Shown here: one piece after another, positions 8,856 through 17,814 of the stretch
Layout of the letters: the number at the start of each line of letters is the position of its first letter
Numbering within the stretch: the first letter of the stretch is position 1
Source: JBHGXV01 sp041920505
GTDB taxonomy: Bacteria; Bacillota; Bacilli; Brevibacillales; Brevibacillaceae
Direction of reading: 5' to 3'
Assembly: GCA_041920505.1 (NCBI GenBank)
Contig: JBHGXV010000025.1
Coordinates: 1-64,000, forward strand
Length of the DNA stretch: 64,000 bases
The notes under the pieces: generated by a model
Seen by the model: the letters and a program-made list of their open reading frames with translations, nothing else
What the model was told of the DNA's origin: nothing
The model's database searches: none
Translations under genes and position numbers: made by a program

Positions 8856-8887
8856 GGGGCCCGCACGCCAAACGGAGGGGATGAAAG

Positions 8888-9952
8888 ATGACGATCTGGC
8901 AGATCGCTGCGGGAGATTCGGGAGGCAGGGACTATACCCGGCTGTTCCTGGAACATGACGTGATGCTGATCGGTCCCGGCGATCCGGGCGAGTACAGGGC
9001 TCATCGGGAGGCGTATCGCGGGGAGCAAATGGGCAAGCAAATCGCCGCCTTCTGCGAGAAACCGCAGGCGGGGGACATCGTCCTCCTTAGGTATGGCAAG
9101 GAAGTGGTGGCGGTCGGAAAAATCCCCGATCCTGACCCGGGCTATCAGTGGAATCCGTGTTTCGACGACGTGCTGGGGTGGGATTTGCAGCATATGCGCC
9201 GCGTGTTGTGGGATACGAGCGCTGTTTCTGTCCTGGCCCCGATCCAGCCGGTGTTTGGGCATTACAAGAAGCAGCCGACCTTTACGGCGGTGCATGAACC
9301 GAGAATTGTCCGGTATCGCGACGATCTGGCCAGGGCGATTCAGGATCGGCCGCTCCATTCGTTGCCAACCGGCGTGGGGAAGGTGTTGTCGCCGGATGAG
9401 CTGGGCATGGCCCTGTTTTCCAAGGGGCTTTCCAACGACGCGGTGGAAAAGGTACTGGCGACGATCGCCCGGATCAAACGGCTGGACGACTGGTACAGAC
9501 GGTCGGCGAACAGCGGCCGGCCATCCGAACACGAGATTGTCGCGCATATGATTGCCCCGCTCATGCTGGGGATGGGATGGTCGGAACAACTGTTGGCGAT
9601 CGAGTGGAATCAGATCGACATGGCCTTTTTTTGTGCCACGCCCACCACGCTGGAGAATTGTGTGATGATCTGCGAGGCGAAACGGCAGAACCAATCCCTG
9701 GAAAGCGCGTACGAGCAGGCGCTCGCGTACCTAACCAAAAAGAACGTGAAGAACTGTAGGCGGATTGTCACCACGGACGGAGCCCGGCTGCTTCTCTATC
9801 GGCGGGACGAAAACGGAAGCTGGCCGGACGCGAAAGCGCCGTCGGGGTGTGTCAATGTGCGGCGGATACGGGACCAGAATGTGTTCCCGAAAGGAACATC
9901 GGGTGTGGAAACCTTGATGGAGTTGGTTCCCTGGAAGGCGATGAGCGGATAG
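8888..9952 (+). CDS. Stand-alone restriction-type nuclease: EVE/PUA-like domain plus PD-(D/E)XK
   Basis: Codes for 354 aa. Residues 1-115 resemble EVE/PUA-type modified-base readers or the N-terminal domain of Mrr-like enzymes: WQIAAGDSGGRDY, then GDIVLLRYGKEVVAVGKI and, near 100-109, LQHMRRVLWD. Residues 210-285 read like the HsdR N-terminal nuclease core: HEIVAHMIAPLMLGMGWSEQ, IEWNQIDMAFF (Asp244), VMICEAKR (Glu263-x-Lys265) and QALAY (the QxxxY motif, 277-281). All catalytic positions are intact. No methylase, specificity subunit or helicase is adjacent. A modification-dependent defence nuclease is the natural inference; the target is unknown. Start after GGAGGGGATGAAAG. Confidence 0.7.
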   Translation: MTIWQIAAGDSGGRDYTRLFLEHDVMLIGPGDPGEYRAHREAYRGEQMGKQIAAFCEKPQAGDIVLLRYGKEVVAVGKIPDPDPGYQWNPCFDDVLGWDLQHMRRVLWDTSAVSVLAPIQPVFGHYKKQPTFTAVHEPRIVRYRDDLARAIQDRPLHSLPTGVGKVLSPDELGMALFSKGLSNDAVEKVLATIARIKRLDDWYRRSANSGRPSEHEIVAHMIAPLMLGMGWSEQLLAIEWNQIDMAFFCATPTTLENCVMICEAKRQNQSLESAYEQALAYLTKKNVKNCRRIVTTDGARLLLYRRDENGSWPDAKAPSGCVNVRRIRDQNVFPKGTSGVETLMELVPWKAMSG

Positions 9953-10102
9953 GGATCGTTGTCCCGTACGATCGACACGCCAGTCAACAAGCAGGCGGTT
10001 AAAAATCTCTGGTCGCCCGCCGCTTGGAGGTAGTATGATAGGAGCGACGGAATACCGGGCGGGACTTGCCCGATTGGCAACGATGCGAATGGGGGAGAGT
10101 GG

Positions 10103-10921
10103 ATGAACATGTTCAAAGCGTTGACCATTGCCGGTTCCGACACGAGCGGGGGAGCCGGGTTGCAGGCCGACATCAAAACCTTTCAGGAGCGCGGCGTGTT
10201 CGGGATGACCGCGATCACCCTGATCGTCGCCCAGGATGAACAATGGTGTCATCACATTCATCCGATCGGGCTGGATACGTTGAAAGCCCAGTTGCATACG
10301 GTGCTGGACTGCATCGGGGTGGACGCGTGCAAAACCGGAATGCTCGGGTCAAAAGAGACGGTGGAACTGGTCGCGGACGAACTGGCCGCCCGCCGTCTGT
10401 CCAATCTGGTGGTGGACCCGGTGATGATCTGCAAAGGGGTGGACGAGGAGTTGCACCCGGAAGTAAACCAGTGCTTGCGGGAACGCCTGGTGCCGCTTGC
10501 GACCGTCGTCACTCCCAACCTGATCGAAGCGGCCAAACTGAGCGGGATGCCGCCGATCAAAAGCCTGGATGAAATGAAGGAAGCGGCGCGGCGCATCCAT
10601 GCGCTCGGACCCTCCTTCGTCCTGGTCAAGGGCGGGGGCAGGCTGCCGGGCGATCGGGCTGTCGACGTGCTGTACGACGGCAAGACGTTCGAGCTGTTGG
10701 AAGTGGAAAAAATCAACACCACCTACACTCATGGGGCGGGCTGCACCTATGCGGCGGCCATCACGGCCGAACTGGCCAAAGGGCGTTCCGTGCGCGAGGC
10801 CGCCCATACCGCCAAAGCGTTCATTACCGCGGCCATCCGCCACGGATTTGCCCTGAATGCGCATGTCGGCCCGACCCACCACGGCGCATACCGCTTGCAC
10901 GAAGCGGGACAGCCTCTTTGA
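10103..10921 (+). CDS. pdxK: Pyridoxine/pyridoxal kinase of the ThiD family
   Basis: Codes for 272 aa of the ribokinase superfamily. It has the N-terminal substrate motif ALTIAGSDTSGGAGLQADIKTF, the CKTGMLGS block, and the C-terminal anion-hole motif THGAGCTYAAAITAELAKG, in which Cys replaces the usual Asp-containing DTTGAGD of ordinary ribokinases. The sequence follows the B. subtilis PdxK (YwdB) pattern closely, including IDPVMxCKG and the terminal VGPTHHGAYRL. B. subtilis PdxK phosphorylates pyridoxine, pyridoxal and the HMP pyrimidine. Pyridoxal salvage is therefore most likely; a role in thiamine synthesis is the alternative. Monocistronic, ended by a strong terminator. Confidence 0.88.
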   Translation: MNMFKALTIAGSDTSGGAGLQADIKTFQERGVFGMTAITLIVAQDEQWCHHIHPIGLDTLKAQLHTVLDCIGVDACKTGMLGSKETVELVADELAARRLSNLVVDPVMICKGVDEELHPEVNQCLRERLVPLATVVTPNLIEAAKLSGMPPIKSLDEMKEAARRIHALGPSFVLVKGGGRLPGDRAVDVLYDGKTFELLEVEKINTTYTHGAGCTYAAAITAELAKGRSVREAAHTAKAFITAAIRHGFALNAHVGPTHHGAYRLHEAGQPL

Positions 10922-10938
10922 GAGGCTTGCGTTCGCGC

Positions 10939-10966
10939 AAAAAGCCAGCCAACCGGCTGGCTTTTT
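10939..10966. terminator. Bidirectional terminator between pdxK and the ABC operon
   Basis: GCCAGCC (10944-10950) / GGCTGGC (10955-10961), flanked by five A on the left and five T on the right, so it can end transcripts from both convergent sides. Confidence 0.85.
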
Positions 10967-10978
10967 GCGGTGATGCAT

Positions 10979-11785
10979 CTATTTGAACTGGCTGGTGAGC
11001 CGCCGCTCCAGGTAGGAGACGCCTTGGTACATCAGGGTGGCGACGATGGCGATGACGAACAGGCTCATCATGACCAGGGTAAAATTGAAGACCTGAAACC
11101 CGTAGATGATCAGATAGCCGAGCCCTTGCTGGGAGACGAGAAACTCGCCGACGATGACGCCGACCCAGGAGAGTCCGACGTTTACTTTCAGCGTGGAGAC
11201 GATCGTCGGGATGGTCGCGGGCAGGATGACCAGCGTAAAAATCTGCCGCCGGTTGGCTCCAAAGGTTTGCACCACTTTGACGTAGTTCGGGTTGACTTCC
11301 CGAAAGCTGGTGTAGACGACAATCGTGGTGATGATCACCGACACCGCGCAACCCATCGCGATGATGGAAAAGACGCCGGGACCCAGGCCGACGATGAACA
11401 GCGGGCCGAGCGCCACTTTTGGCATGCTGTTGGCCACCACCAGGTACGGCTCCAGCACGCGGGAGAGAAACGGCGACCACCAGATGACGGAGGCGATGAG
11501 AGTGCCCAGCAGCGTTCCCAGGAGGAAACCCACGACAGTCTCGATCACGGTGGTGACGACGTGGGGGAGCAGGGTTCCGTCCATCAGCTTTTCGGCAAAC
11601 AACTGCCACACCTTGGACGGGTAGCTGAACAGCAGGACGTTGATGATCCCGGCGCGCGCCGCCCATTCCCACAGGCCGAGAAACAGGAGGAACAGGCCCA
11701 GTTGCGTCGTCAGCACGTGCCGGCGCTCGCGGGCACGGGTACGCAGATAGTCGCGGTGAATGTGTCCGGGGTCAATCGACCGCAT
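10979..11785 (-). CDS. ABC transporter permease (SsuC/ThiX/YtlD type)
   Basis: Codes for 268 aa with six predicted membrane helices and the EAA-type loop around residues 165-185 (FREVNPNYVKVVQTFGANRRQ, a cytoplasmic coupling helix). It belongs to the permease branch used for sulfonates, taurine and thiamine precursors. It is the last gene of a three-gene importer operon and overlaps the ATPase gene by 14 bases. The likely assembly is two permeases with two ATPases. The substrate cannot be decided from the permease. Confidence 0.85.
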   Translation of the reverse strand: MRSIDPGHIHRDYLRTRARERRHVLTTQLGLFLLFLGLWEWAARAGIINVLLFSYPSKVWQLFAEKLMDGTLLPHVVTTVIETVVGFLLGTLLGTLIASVIWWSPFLSRVLEPYLVVANSMPKVALGPLFIVGLGPGVFSIIAMGCAVSVIITTIVVYTSFREVNPNYVKVVQTFGANRRQIFTLVILPATIPTIVSTLKVNVGLSWVGVIVGEFLVSQQGLGYLIIYGFQVFNFTLVMMSLFVIAIVATLMYQGVSYLERRLTSQFK

Positions 11786-12575
11786 CGCTCTCGCCCTCCA
11801 TTTCCTTCCAGATCTGTCGAAACAGTTCGTGAAACCCTTCCTGGTTGCGTGCCTGAAACGGCAGCGGCTCGCGGATGTGGGCGGGAATGACCACCTCTTT
11901 GCGAATCCGCCCCGGATTTTTGCCCAGGATAAACACCCGGTCGCCCATCGCCACCGCTTCGGACAGATCGTGGGTGACGAGGATCGCGGTTTTCTGGTTG
12001 CAGCGGTGGCGAAGCGTCTCGACGATCAGATCCTCCAGCTTCAACTTCGTCTGGTAGTCGAGCGCGGAGAACGGTTCGTCGAGCAACAGAATGTCCGGCT
12101 TGCTGGCCAGCGTGCGCACCAGCGCCACCCGTTGCCGCATCCCGCCGGACAACTGCGGCGGATAGGCGCGGCGAAAGTCGCTCAATCCCATCTCGTCGAG
12201 CAGGTGCATCGCGTAGTCGACGTATTCCGGCGTGCGGATGCCCTGGATGTCCAGGCCGAGCAGGACGTTGTCCTCGATCGTGCGCCAGTTGAACAGATAA
12301 TCTTGTTGCAACATGTAGCCTACTTGCCTCGTCGGGCCGGACACTTCCCTGCCGTCGATCAGGATCTGTCCGGCGGTCGGGCGCTCCAGCCCGGCGATCA
12401 GCGAAAGCAGAGTGGTTTTGCCGCAGCCGCTCGGGCCGACCAGACAGATGAACTCGCCTTCCTCTACGCGCAAGTCGATTCCGTTGAGCGCCATGTAGGC
12501 GCTGGTTGGCGTGACGTAGAGGTGGGTCACCTGGCGCAGTACGATCTTGGCGGGCGCAGAGGAATGTTCGTGCAT
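11772..12575 (-). CDS. ABC transporter ATP-binding protein (SsuB/YtlC type)
   Basis: Codes for 267 aa with a complete nucleotide-binding domain: Walker A GPSGCGKTT (48-56), Q-loop YMLQQDYL, signature LSGGMRQR, Walker B ILLLDEP, D-loop SALD and the switch His in ILVTHDLSEA. It powers import through the permease at 10979. The start MHEHSSAP is preferred to an ATG 11 codons upstream because GGGAGG lies seven bases before it, and this also leaves a clean 4-bp gap after the binding-protein gene. Confidence 0.9.
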   Translation of the reverse strand: MHEHSSAPAKIVLRQVTHLYVTPTSAYMALNGIDLRVEEGEFICLVGPSGCGKTTLLSLIAGLERPTAGQILIDGREVSGPTRQVGYMLQQDYLFNWRTIEDNVLLGLDIQGIRTPEYVDYAMHLLDEMGLSDFRRAYPPQLSGGMRQRVALVRTLASKPDILLLDEPFSALDYQTKLKLEDLIVETLRHRCNQKTAILVTHDLSEAVAMGDRVFILGKNPGRIRKEVVIPAHIREPLPFQARNQEGFHELFRQIWKEMEGESDAVD

Positions 12576-12579
12576 GGGA

Positions 12580-13572
12580 TTACCTCCCTTCGACGGCTGC
12601 CTTGGCAAACGTCGTGTCCACCAGTTTCGCGTAGTCGGCCCGCTGTTTCAGTTCGCCCGCTTCCTGCATGATGTCCTGCAGCCGGTTCCACTCGTCCTCT
12701 CCGAGCAGCGGGTCGGCGGCGAAGGACTCCTGTTCCTTGTACCGCTGCACCGCGCTTTCCAGAATCTGCGGCTTGATGTCATTGAAGTACGGCGCGATGG
12801 TGACTGCGATCTCTTTCGCTGAATGGGCGGCTACCCATTGTTGTCCTTTGTAGATGGCGTTGGTGAATTTTTGGATGGTGTCTTTGTGTTTGTCGATGTA
12901 GCTTTTCTTGCTCATGTACACCGTGTACGGGACGTGGCCGCTCTCTTTGCCGAACGAGGCGATGACGTGCCCGATGCCTTCCTGTTCGAATTGGGAAGCG
13001 GTCGGTTCAAACAGTTGCACGAACTCGCCGGTGCCAGACGAAAAGGCGCCGGGGATGTTTTTGAACTCGACATTTTGCAACAGGGTCAGGTCTTTGTGCG
13101 GATCAATCTGGTGCTGTTTGAGCACATATTCGCCCACCATCTGCGGCATCCCGCCTTTGCGCTGGCCGAGAAAGACCTTGCCTTTCAACTGCTCCCACGA
13201 GAAGGGAGCGATCGGCTTGCGCGAGACGAGGAAGGTGCCGTCCGTCTGGGTCAACTGGGCGAAGTTGATCACCGGATCGGCCGCTCCCTGCTGGTCGACA
13301 TAGATGCTGGTCTCGGACCCGACCAGAGCGATGTCAATCCCGTCGGAGAGCAGGGCGGTCATCGTCTTGTCGCCGCCCCACGTGGTCGTCAGTTCAACGG
13401 TAAGTCCCTGTTCCTGAAAAAACCCTTTTTCAATCGCCACGTACTGCGGCGCGTAAAACAGCGAACGGGTCACCTCGCCGATTCGTACGGTCTGGCTGCC
13501 GCCGGAACAACCGGCGAGCAGGGCCGACATCCCCAGGCCCACTGCGAGGCCGAGGGAGAGGAGTCGCTTCAT
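12580..13572 (-). CDS. Substrate-binding lipoprotein of an ABC importer (NMT1/THI5-like)
   Basis: Codes for 330 aa. A lipoprotein signal ends in SALLAG-Cys22. The mature part is a periplasmic-binding-protein fold of the SsuA/ThiY group (VRIGEVTRSLFYAPQYVAIEKGFF, then GGDKTMTALLSDGIDIALVG). The start MKRLLSL has GGAGGG six bases upstream. Gene order binding protein - ATPase - permease matches B. subtilis ytlA-ytlC-ytlD. Candidate substrates are sulfonates or a pyrimidine/vitamin precursor. Position next to pdxK hints at vitamin metabolism, but the genes are convergent, so this is weak. Confidence 0.82.
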   Translation of the reverse strand: MKRLLSLGLAVGLGMSALLAGCSGGSQTVRIGEVTRSLFYAPQYVAIEKGFFQEQGLTVELTTTWGGDKTMTALLSDGIDIALVGSETSIYVDQQGAADPVINFAQLTQTDGTFLVSRKPIAPFSWEQLKGKVFLGQRKGGMPQMVGEYVLKQHQIDPHKDLTLLQNVEFKNIPGAFSSGTGEFVQLFEPTASQFEQEGIGHVIASFGKESGHVPYTVYMSKKSYIDKHKDTIQKFTNAIYKGQQWVAAHSAKEIAVTIAPYFNDIKPQILESAVQRYKEQESFAADPLLGEDEWNRLQDIMQEAGELKQRADYAKLVDTTFAKAAVEGR

Positions 13573-13777
13573 GTTCATCCCTCCTGGGCGCTGTATCTGC
13601 TGTAGGGTATGCGCCTGGCGAAAAAAGGTGAATGCCCGCGCCCACTCTGCCAGCCCGTCGCGAACGCGGCGCGCCCCCAGGGCAGAAGCGGGGAAAGAGG
13701 CGCACCAACTGTGGCAATCCTAAGCAAAACGCATCGAACTAACGATCACACCACATGGATGAAAAGGAGGGATACAT

Positions 13778-14722
13778 GTGATCTTGACCTTTTTGGGAAC
13801 CGGGTCGGGAGCGCCGTCGCTGAAACGAAACGTCAGCGCCATCGCGCTCTGGTTTGTGCATAAGGGAACGTGGTGGCTGATCGACTGCGGCGAAGGCACG
13901 CAGCACCAGATTCTGCGCTCTCCGCTTAAGCTGAGCCAGTTGGAGAAGGTGTTCATCACCCATCTGCACGGCGACCATGTGTACGGACTGATTGGCCTTT
14001 TGGCCAGCCGCTCGTTGCGCGGCGGAGCGTTGTCGCCGGTCAGCGTCTACGGCCCGCCAGGTCTCGACGCCTATCTCGACGGGGTGATGGCGGCAAGCCC
14101 GGTCTATCTGCAGTACCCGCTCAACGTGCGGATCGTCTCGCCAGGAGTGGTGTACGAGGACGACGAACGATCCGTGACGTGTGCCCCTGTGGCCCATCGG
14201 GTGCCGGCCTTCGCTTACGCCGTCGCGGAAAAGCCGCGCCCCGGCGCGTTTCGCGCCGACCTGGCGAAACAGGCGGGCATTCCACCCGGTCCGTTGTACC
14301 GCGCGCTCAAACGGGGGGAGACGATCCGCTTGCCGGACGGCCGGGAGTTTCACGGACGCGACTTCGTCGGACCCGCCCAGCCCGGCAGAAAAGTGGTGTT
14401 CAGCGGCGACACCGCCCCCACACAACGGCTGATGGAGCTGGCGCAAGGAGCCGACGTGCTGGTGCACGAAGCCACCTATGCCCATGCCGATCTGGCACTG
14501 GCCCAACGCAGCGGCCATTCGACGGCCCGGCAGGCGGCGGAAATCGCCCGCTCGGCCGGGGTAGAGACGCTGATCTTGACACACGTCAGTCCGCGCTACG
14601 AGGACGAAGCGGGCGAGATCACGCTTACTGATCTCCTGTCCGAGGCGAGAGAAGTCTTTGCCGACACGCTCTTGGCCAACGATTTTTACCGGCATGAGAT
14701 CAAGCGGAAGCGGTTCGTCTGA
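13778..14722 (+). CDS. rnz: Ribonuclease Z (tRNA 3' processing)
   Basis: Codes for 314 aa, the length of the short bacterial RNase Z (ElaC) enzymes. It has the metallo-beta-lactamase motif HLHGDH (His62, His64, Asp66, His67), the LGTGSGAPSLKRN start, FSGDTAPT for a later metal ligand and LTHVSPRY. It cuts 3' trailers from tRNA precursors that lack an encoded CCA. The start is GTG 13778 with AAGGAGGGATACAT before it; the overlapping ATG at 13776 runs into a stop at once. Stands alone, divergent from the ABC importer. Confidence 0.95.
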   Translation: MILTFLGTGSGAPSLKRNVSAIALWFVHKGTWWLIDCGEGTQHQILRSPLKLSQLEKVFITHLHGDHVYGLIGLLASRSLRGGALSPVSVYGPPGLDAYLDGVMAASPVYLQYPLNVRIVSPGVVYEDDERSVTCAPVAHRVPAFAYAVAEKPRPGAFRADLAKQAGIPPGPLYRALKRGETIRLPDGREFHGRDFVGPAQPGRKVVFSGDTAPTQRLMELAQGADVLVHEATYAHADLALAQRSGHSTARQAAEIARSAGVETLILTHVSPRYEDEAGEITLTDLLSEAREVFADTLLANDFYRHEIKRKRFV

Positions 14723-14837
14723 CTGCACGCGCCGCCACACACGGGTATCGGCGCGATATACTTCGGTCGGGCGTATGGGACGCCGCATCGATTCCTGCTA
14801 TAATGATGCAATCAGCTTGAGATGATGGGGTGAGGAC

Positions 14838-15068
14838 GTGAAACGGATTTCGTTTGCGTCGGCGGAGGAGCTGATCGCCCACTGCCGGCAGGAAAACGTC
14901 GCCCTGGTGGTGGAGTACCAGGACGAGAACAATCGGCAGCGGCAAGTGACGCTGGCCGAGGACACCTTGGCGGACGTGGAGGCGTACTTGCGAAAGCCGA
15001 ACGCGATGGCCTACTACCGCAAGGACGGCATCTTTTACGAGATCGTCGCCGCCTGGTTGCGGCGTTAG
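14838..15068 (+). CDS. Small hypothetical protein
   Basis: Codes for 76 aa starting with GTG. It is charged and soluble, with a mixed alpha/beta look (KRISFASAEELIAHCR, ALVVEYQDENNRQRQVTL, AYYRKDGIFYEIVAAWLRR). GGGTGAGGA stands close before the GTG. No family recognised. It precedes a broken YczE-type gene by 36 bp in the same direction. Confidence 0.5.
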   Translation: MKRISFASAEELIAHCRQENVALVVEYQDENNRQRQVTLAEDTLADVEAYLRKPNAMAYYRKDGIFYEIVAAWLRR

Positions 15069-15104
15069 CCACAGTGAGCGAGACATGAGGGGAAGTGAGA
15101 GGGG

Positions 15105-15690
15105 ATGGCTGCATTGCCGGACAGATCGGCCGTGATACGCGGCGGGATGTTTGTGCTAGGGCTTTCCGTGATGGCGTTCGGGTGCTATCTGACGATTCAG
15201 GCCGGATTGGGGGTGGCCCCTTGGGATACATTTCACATCGGTCTGCAAAAAACATTCGGACTGACCATCGGCCTCTGGTCGGACATCGTTGGTGTCGCGG
15301 TGATCATCCTGTCCTACCTGATTGCGCGGGTGAAACCGGGGATCTGGACCTTGACCAACATCGTCTGGTTTGGCGGCGCCCTGGATGGTTACATCTGGCT
15401 TGGCTTGGTTCCCGCCTCCGACTCGTTGCTGGCGAAGTGGCTGTTGTTTGCATGCGGCATGCTCATCATGGCGTTCGGGATCGGCAGTACATCTCTCCAC
15501 GCCTCGGTGCCGGTCCGCGCGACAGTCTGATGCTCGCGCTCAACGAAAAAATGGGCTGGAGTATCCAGCGGGTGCGGATGTCGATTGAGCTGACCGTGCT
15601 GTTCGCCGGGTGGTTGTTGGGGGAGTACGGGCTATGGGTGACCACCACGCCCTGTGACGGGCAGTGGTGGTTCGTGTATCCGTTCAGGTA
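15105..15690 (+). pseudogene. Frameshifted YczE/YitT-type membrane protein gene
   Basis: The first frame (ATG 15105) reads as a YczE-type integral membrane protein (LGVAPWDTFHIGLQKTFGLTIG, five or so membrane helices) up to about MAFGIG at 15484, then becomes unrelated and stops at 15530. The conserved continuation YISPRLGAGPRDSLMLALNEK-type sequence resumes at once in another frame (TAC ATC TCT at 15487), which implies loss of one base near 15484. After GWLLGG (about 15620) the family C-terminus is again lost to further changes. Family members are about 210 aa. A sequencing error could explain the first shift but not the decayed end. Confidence 0.72.
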
Positions 15691-15998
15691 TGGACTCTGG
15701 CGGCGTGATCCTGCTGGACGCGGAACCAGATGTTCAGGTCGTTGATCACGCTGGCCAGTTCGGCGATTTCGCTGTTGAGACGGCACGAACGGTCGAAGTT
15801 CTCCTCCTGGGAGAGCTGCCGCTGTTTTTCGTCGATGACCTTCTCCAGCAAGATGATCCGATCCGGGATCTTGGCGCGGATTTCTTCCCAGATCAAAAGG
15901 ATCTCGGCCCGCTCCTCATCGGAGTATTCCTCCCAATCGAGGGCGAGCGAAGGCAGCTTGATCCCAAGCCGTTCATCGTAGACAAATGCGTAACGCAC
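15684..15998 (-). CDS. Conserved hypothetical protein, coiled-coil-like
   Basis: Codes for 104 aa beginning MRYAFVYDERLGIKLPSL (GTG start), followed by a long charged helix region (YSDEERAEILLIWEEIRAKI, LEKVIDEKQRQLSQEENF, LNSEIAELASVINDL). It looks like a small two- or three-helix protein. GGAGAGGAG lies 13 bases upstream, wider than usual. I recall similar uncharacterised proteins in Paenibacillus-like genomes, but no function. Convergent with, and just touching, the broken YczE-type gene. Confidence 0.6.
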   Translation of the reverse strand: MRYAFVYDERLGIKLPSLALDWEEYSDEERAEILLIWEEIRAKIPDRIILLEKVIDEKQRQLSQEENFDRSCRLNSEIAELASVINDLNIWFRVQQDHAARVHT

Positions 15999-16117
15999 AG
16001 GGCTTGTTCACTCCTCTCCTAAAGGATATCATACCAGAAATCGACGGCGAATGGTGCCCTGAACGATGCGCGCAGCACACCGGAACCATGATCTCGCGGA
16101 AAGCGGAGGACGAGACT

Positions 16118-16567
16118 TTGAAGACGAAGCGCGTTCTGATCGACGCCGACGCCTGCCCCAGGCAGGCCCTGGCGATTGCGGAAGACATGTGCAAGGAAAA
16201 AGGCTGGCTGTGCGTCACCTATGCCAGCCATAACCATTTGCGGGCAGGGGAGCACCACGTCGCTGTCGACGCCGGGCCGCAAGCCGTCGATATCCGGCTG
16301 GCCAACGATGCGGCGGCGGGAGATGTGGTGGTGACCCAGGATTTTGGCCTGGCGGCGATGGTTCTGGGCAAGCGAGCCCAGGCCTTGACGCCATACGGCA
16401 TGATCTTCCGCCCGGAGACGATTGCTTTTCACCTGGAAGAACGAAACGAAAAGGCGCGCTACCGGCGCGGCGGCGGCAGGACGCGCGGCCCCGCCGCCCG
16501 GACCGCCGCTGACGACCGGCGCTTCGCGGACGCGCTGCGTCAATTGATGGAGGAGGAGCTGGGATGA
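16118..16567 (+). CDS. yqxD: YaiI/YqxD-family protein (DUF188)
   Basis: Codes for 149 aa, the usual size of the YaiI/YqxD family. The N-terminus VLIDADACPRQALAIAED and the block VTQDFGLAAMVLGKRAQALTPYG are characteristic; conserved Asp residues in a PIN-like arrangement suggest a nuclease fold, but no activity is established. TTG 16118 is chosen as start: GGAGG lies eight bases upstream and the product begins MKTKRVLIDADACP like its relatives, whereas ATG 16088 would add 10 unconserved residues. Its stop overlaps the next gene by 4 bases (ATGA), so the two are coupled. Confidence 0.82.
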   Translation: MKTKRVLIDADACPRQALAIAEDMCKEKGWLCVTYASHNHLRAGEHHVAVDAGPQAVDIRLANDAAAGDVVVTQDFGLAAMVLGKRAQALTPYGMIFRPETIAFHLEERNEKARYRRGGGRTRGPAARTAADDRRFADALRQLMEEELG

Positions 16568-17814
16568 ATCCGACAGTCCGCATGAATCGGGCCCTTTGGC
16601 GCCAGACGCCGTCATCCGTGAAGTGGCTGTTGCTGATGTCGTTTTTGATGAATATGGGGTTTTACGCCCTGATCCCGTATCTGACGTTATACTTGACGGG
16701 CAGTTTCGCCTGGAGTGTGGCGATGGCCGGGCTGGTGCTCGGCGTCCGCCAGTTTTCCCAACAGGGATTCGCGTTTCTCGGGGGGATCGCCGCCGACACG
16801 TTCGGGTACAAAGGGACGATGATTCTCGGCATCCTGGTCCGTGCCGTCGGGTTTGCCGCCTTCGCCTTCTGCACCCAGACCTGGCACTTTTTCGTCGCGG
16901 CCTTTCTCTCCGGGTTGGGCGGATCGCTGTTTGAGCCGGCCAACTCGGCGCTGTACGCGGTTCTTACGCCTGAGCCGATCCGCAAAGACGTGTTTGCTTT
17001 CCGCAACGTCTTGACCAACATCGGCATCGTCGGTTCCCAAATCGCCGGTACGGCGCTCGTGTCGTTCGACTTTGCCTGGCTGTCGCTGTTCGCCGGGGGA
17101 CTGTTCGCTCTCTGCGGGGGGTTGGCGTTCCTTTTCCTGCCGCCGGTCGAGGCGGCCAATCACAACGGCGGGTTTCGCGACAGTCTGGCGCAGATCGTCC
17201 GGGACCGTCCGTTTTTGCACTACACGGCGGCGCTGATCGGCTTTTACTATTTGTATATGCAACTGTTTCTTGCCATTCCGCAGCGGGCCGAAGACGTGCT
17301 GGGCAGCAAGGGAGGCGTCGGGATTGTGCTGGCCACTGTCTCGGTGGCGATCGTGCTGTTCCAGATGAGCGTGTTGCGCAGGCTGGAGGGGGTCAAGGAA
17401 CGGTTCACGCTGATCGGCATCGGGGCCTTGGTGATGGCGGCCGGTCTGTTTTTACTCACATTCGCCCAGTCGTTGTGGTCGCTGATGCTGGACGCGTTTG
17501 TGTTTGCCCTGGGGACGATGATCTCCATGCCCTATCTGGTGGACATGGTGCCGCGCTTCGCTCCGAGGAAGCTGTTGGGCGCGTATTACGGGTTCAACGG
17601 ATATTCGCTGGCTATCGGCGGTTCGATCAGCACCTTTTTTGGCGGCTGGGTCTACGATCTCGGCAAGGCATGGCAGCTTGAGTGGCTGCCGTGGACGATC
17701 TGCCTCTTGGTCGGCGTCCTGGTGGCGTTGCGGCTGCATCAGCTTGAGGCGCAGCTTTCCGTACAACAATCGGACACAAAAACGACTCTTGACACTAATT
17801 ATAATAAGTATTAA
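16564..17814 (+). CDS. MFS transporter (multidrug-type)
   Basis: Codes for 416 aa with 12 hydrophobic helices. The first cytoplasmic loop carries GGIAADTFGYKG, the MFS motif A in weakened form. The N-terminus MNPTVRMNRALWRQTPSSVK is cytosolic and basic. The pattern fits drug:H+ antiporters of the MdtH/YfmO kind, but the substrate is unknown. It is translationally coupled to yqxD. Its last codons overlap the promoter of the dps gene (17789-17817). Confidence 0.8.
   Translation: MNPTVRMNRALWRQTPSSVKWLLLMSFLMNMGFYALIPYLTLYLTGSFAWSVAMAGLVLGVRQFSQQGFAFLGGIAADTFGYKGTMILGILVRAVGFAAFAFCTQTWHFFVAAFLSGLGGSLFEPANSALYAVLTPEPIRKDVFAFRNVLTNIGIVGSQIAGTALVSFDFAWLSLFAGGLFALCGGLAFLFLPPVEAANHNGGFRDSLAQIVRDRPFLHYTAALIGFYYLYMQLFLAIPQRAEDVLGSKGGVGIVLATVSVAIVLFQMSVLRRLEGVKERFTLIGIGALVMAAGLFLLTFAQSLWSLMLDAFVFALGTMISMPYLVDMVPRFAPRKLLGAYYGFNGYSLAIGGSISTFFGGWVYDLGKAWQLEWLPWTICLLVGVLVALRLHQLEAQLSVQQSDTKTTLDTNYNKY

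Noticed and set aside
13573..13777. Possible TPP or other riboswitch before the ABC importer
   Set aside because: No conserved TPP, FMN or SAM riboswitch core motif was found in this GC-rich stretch.
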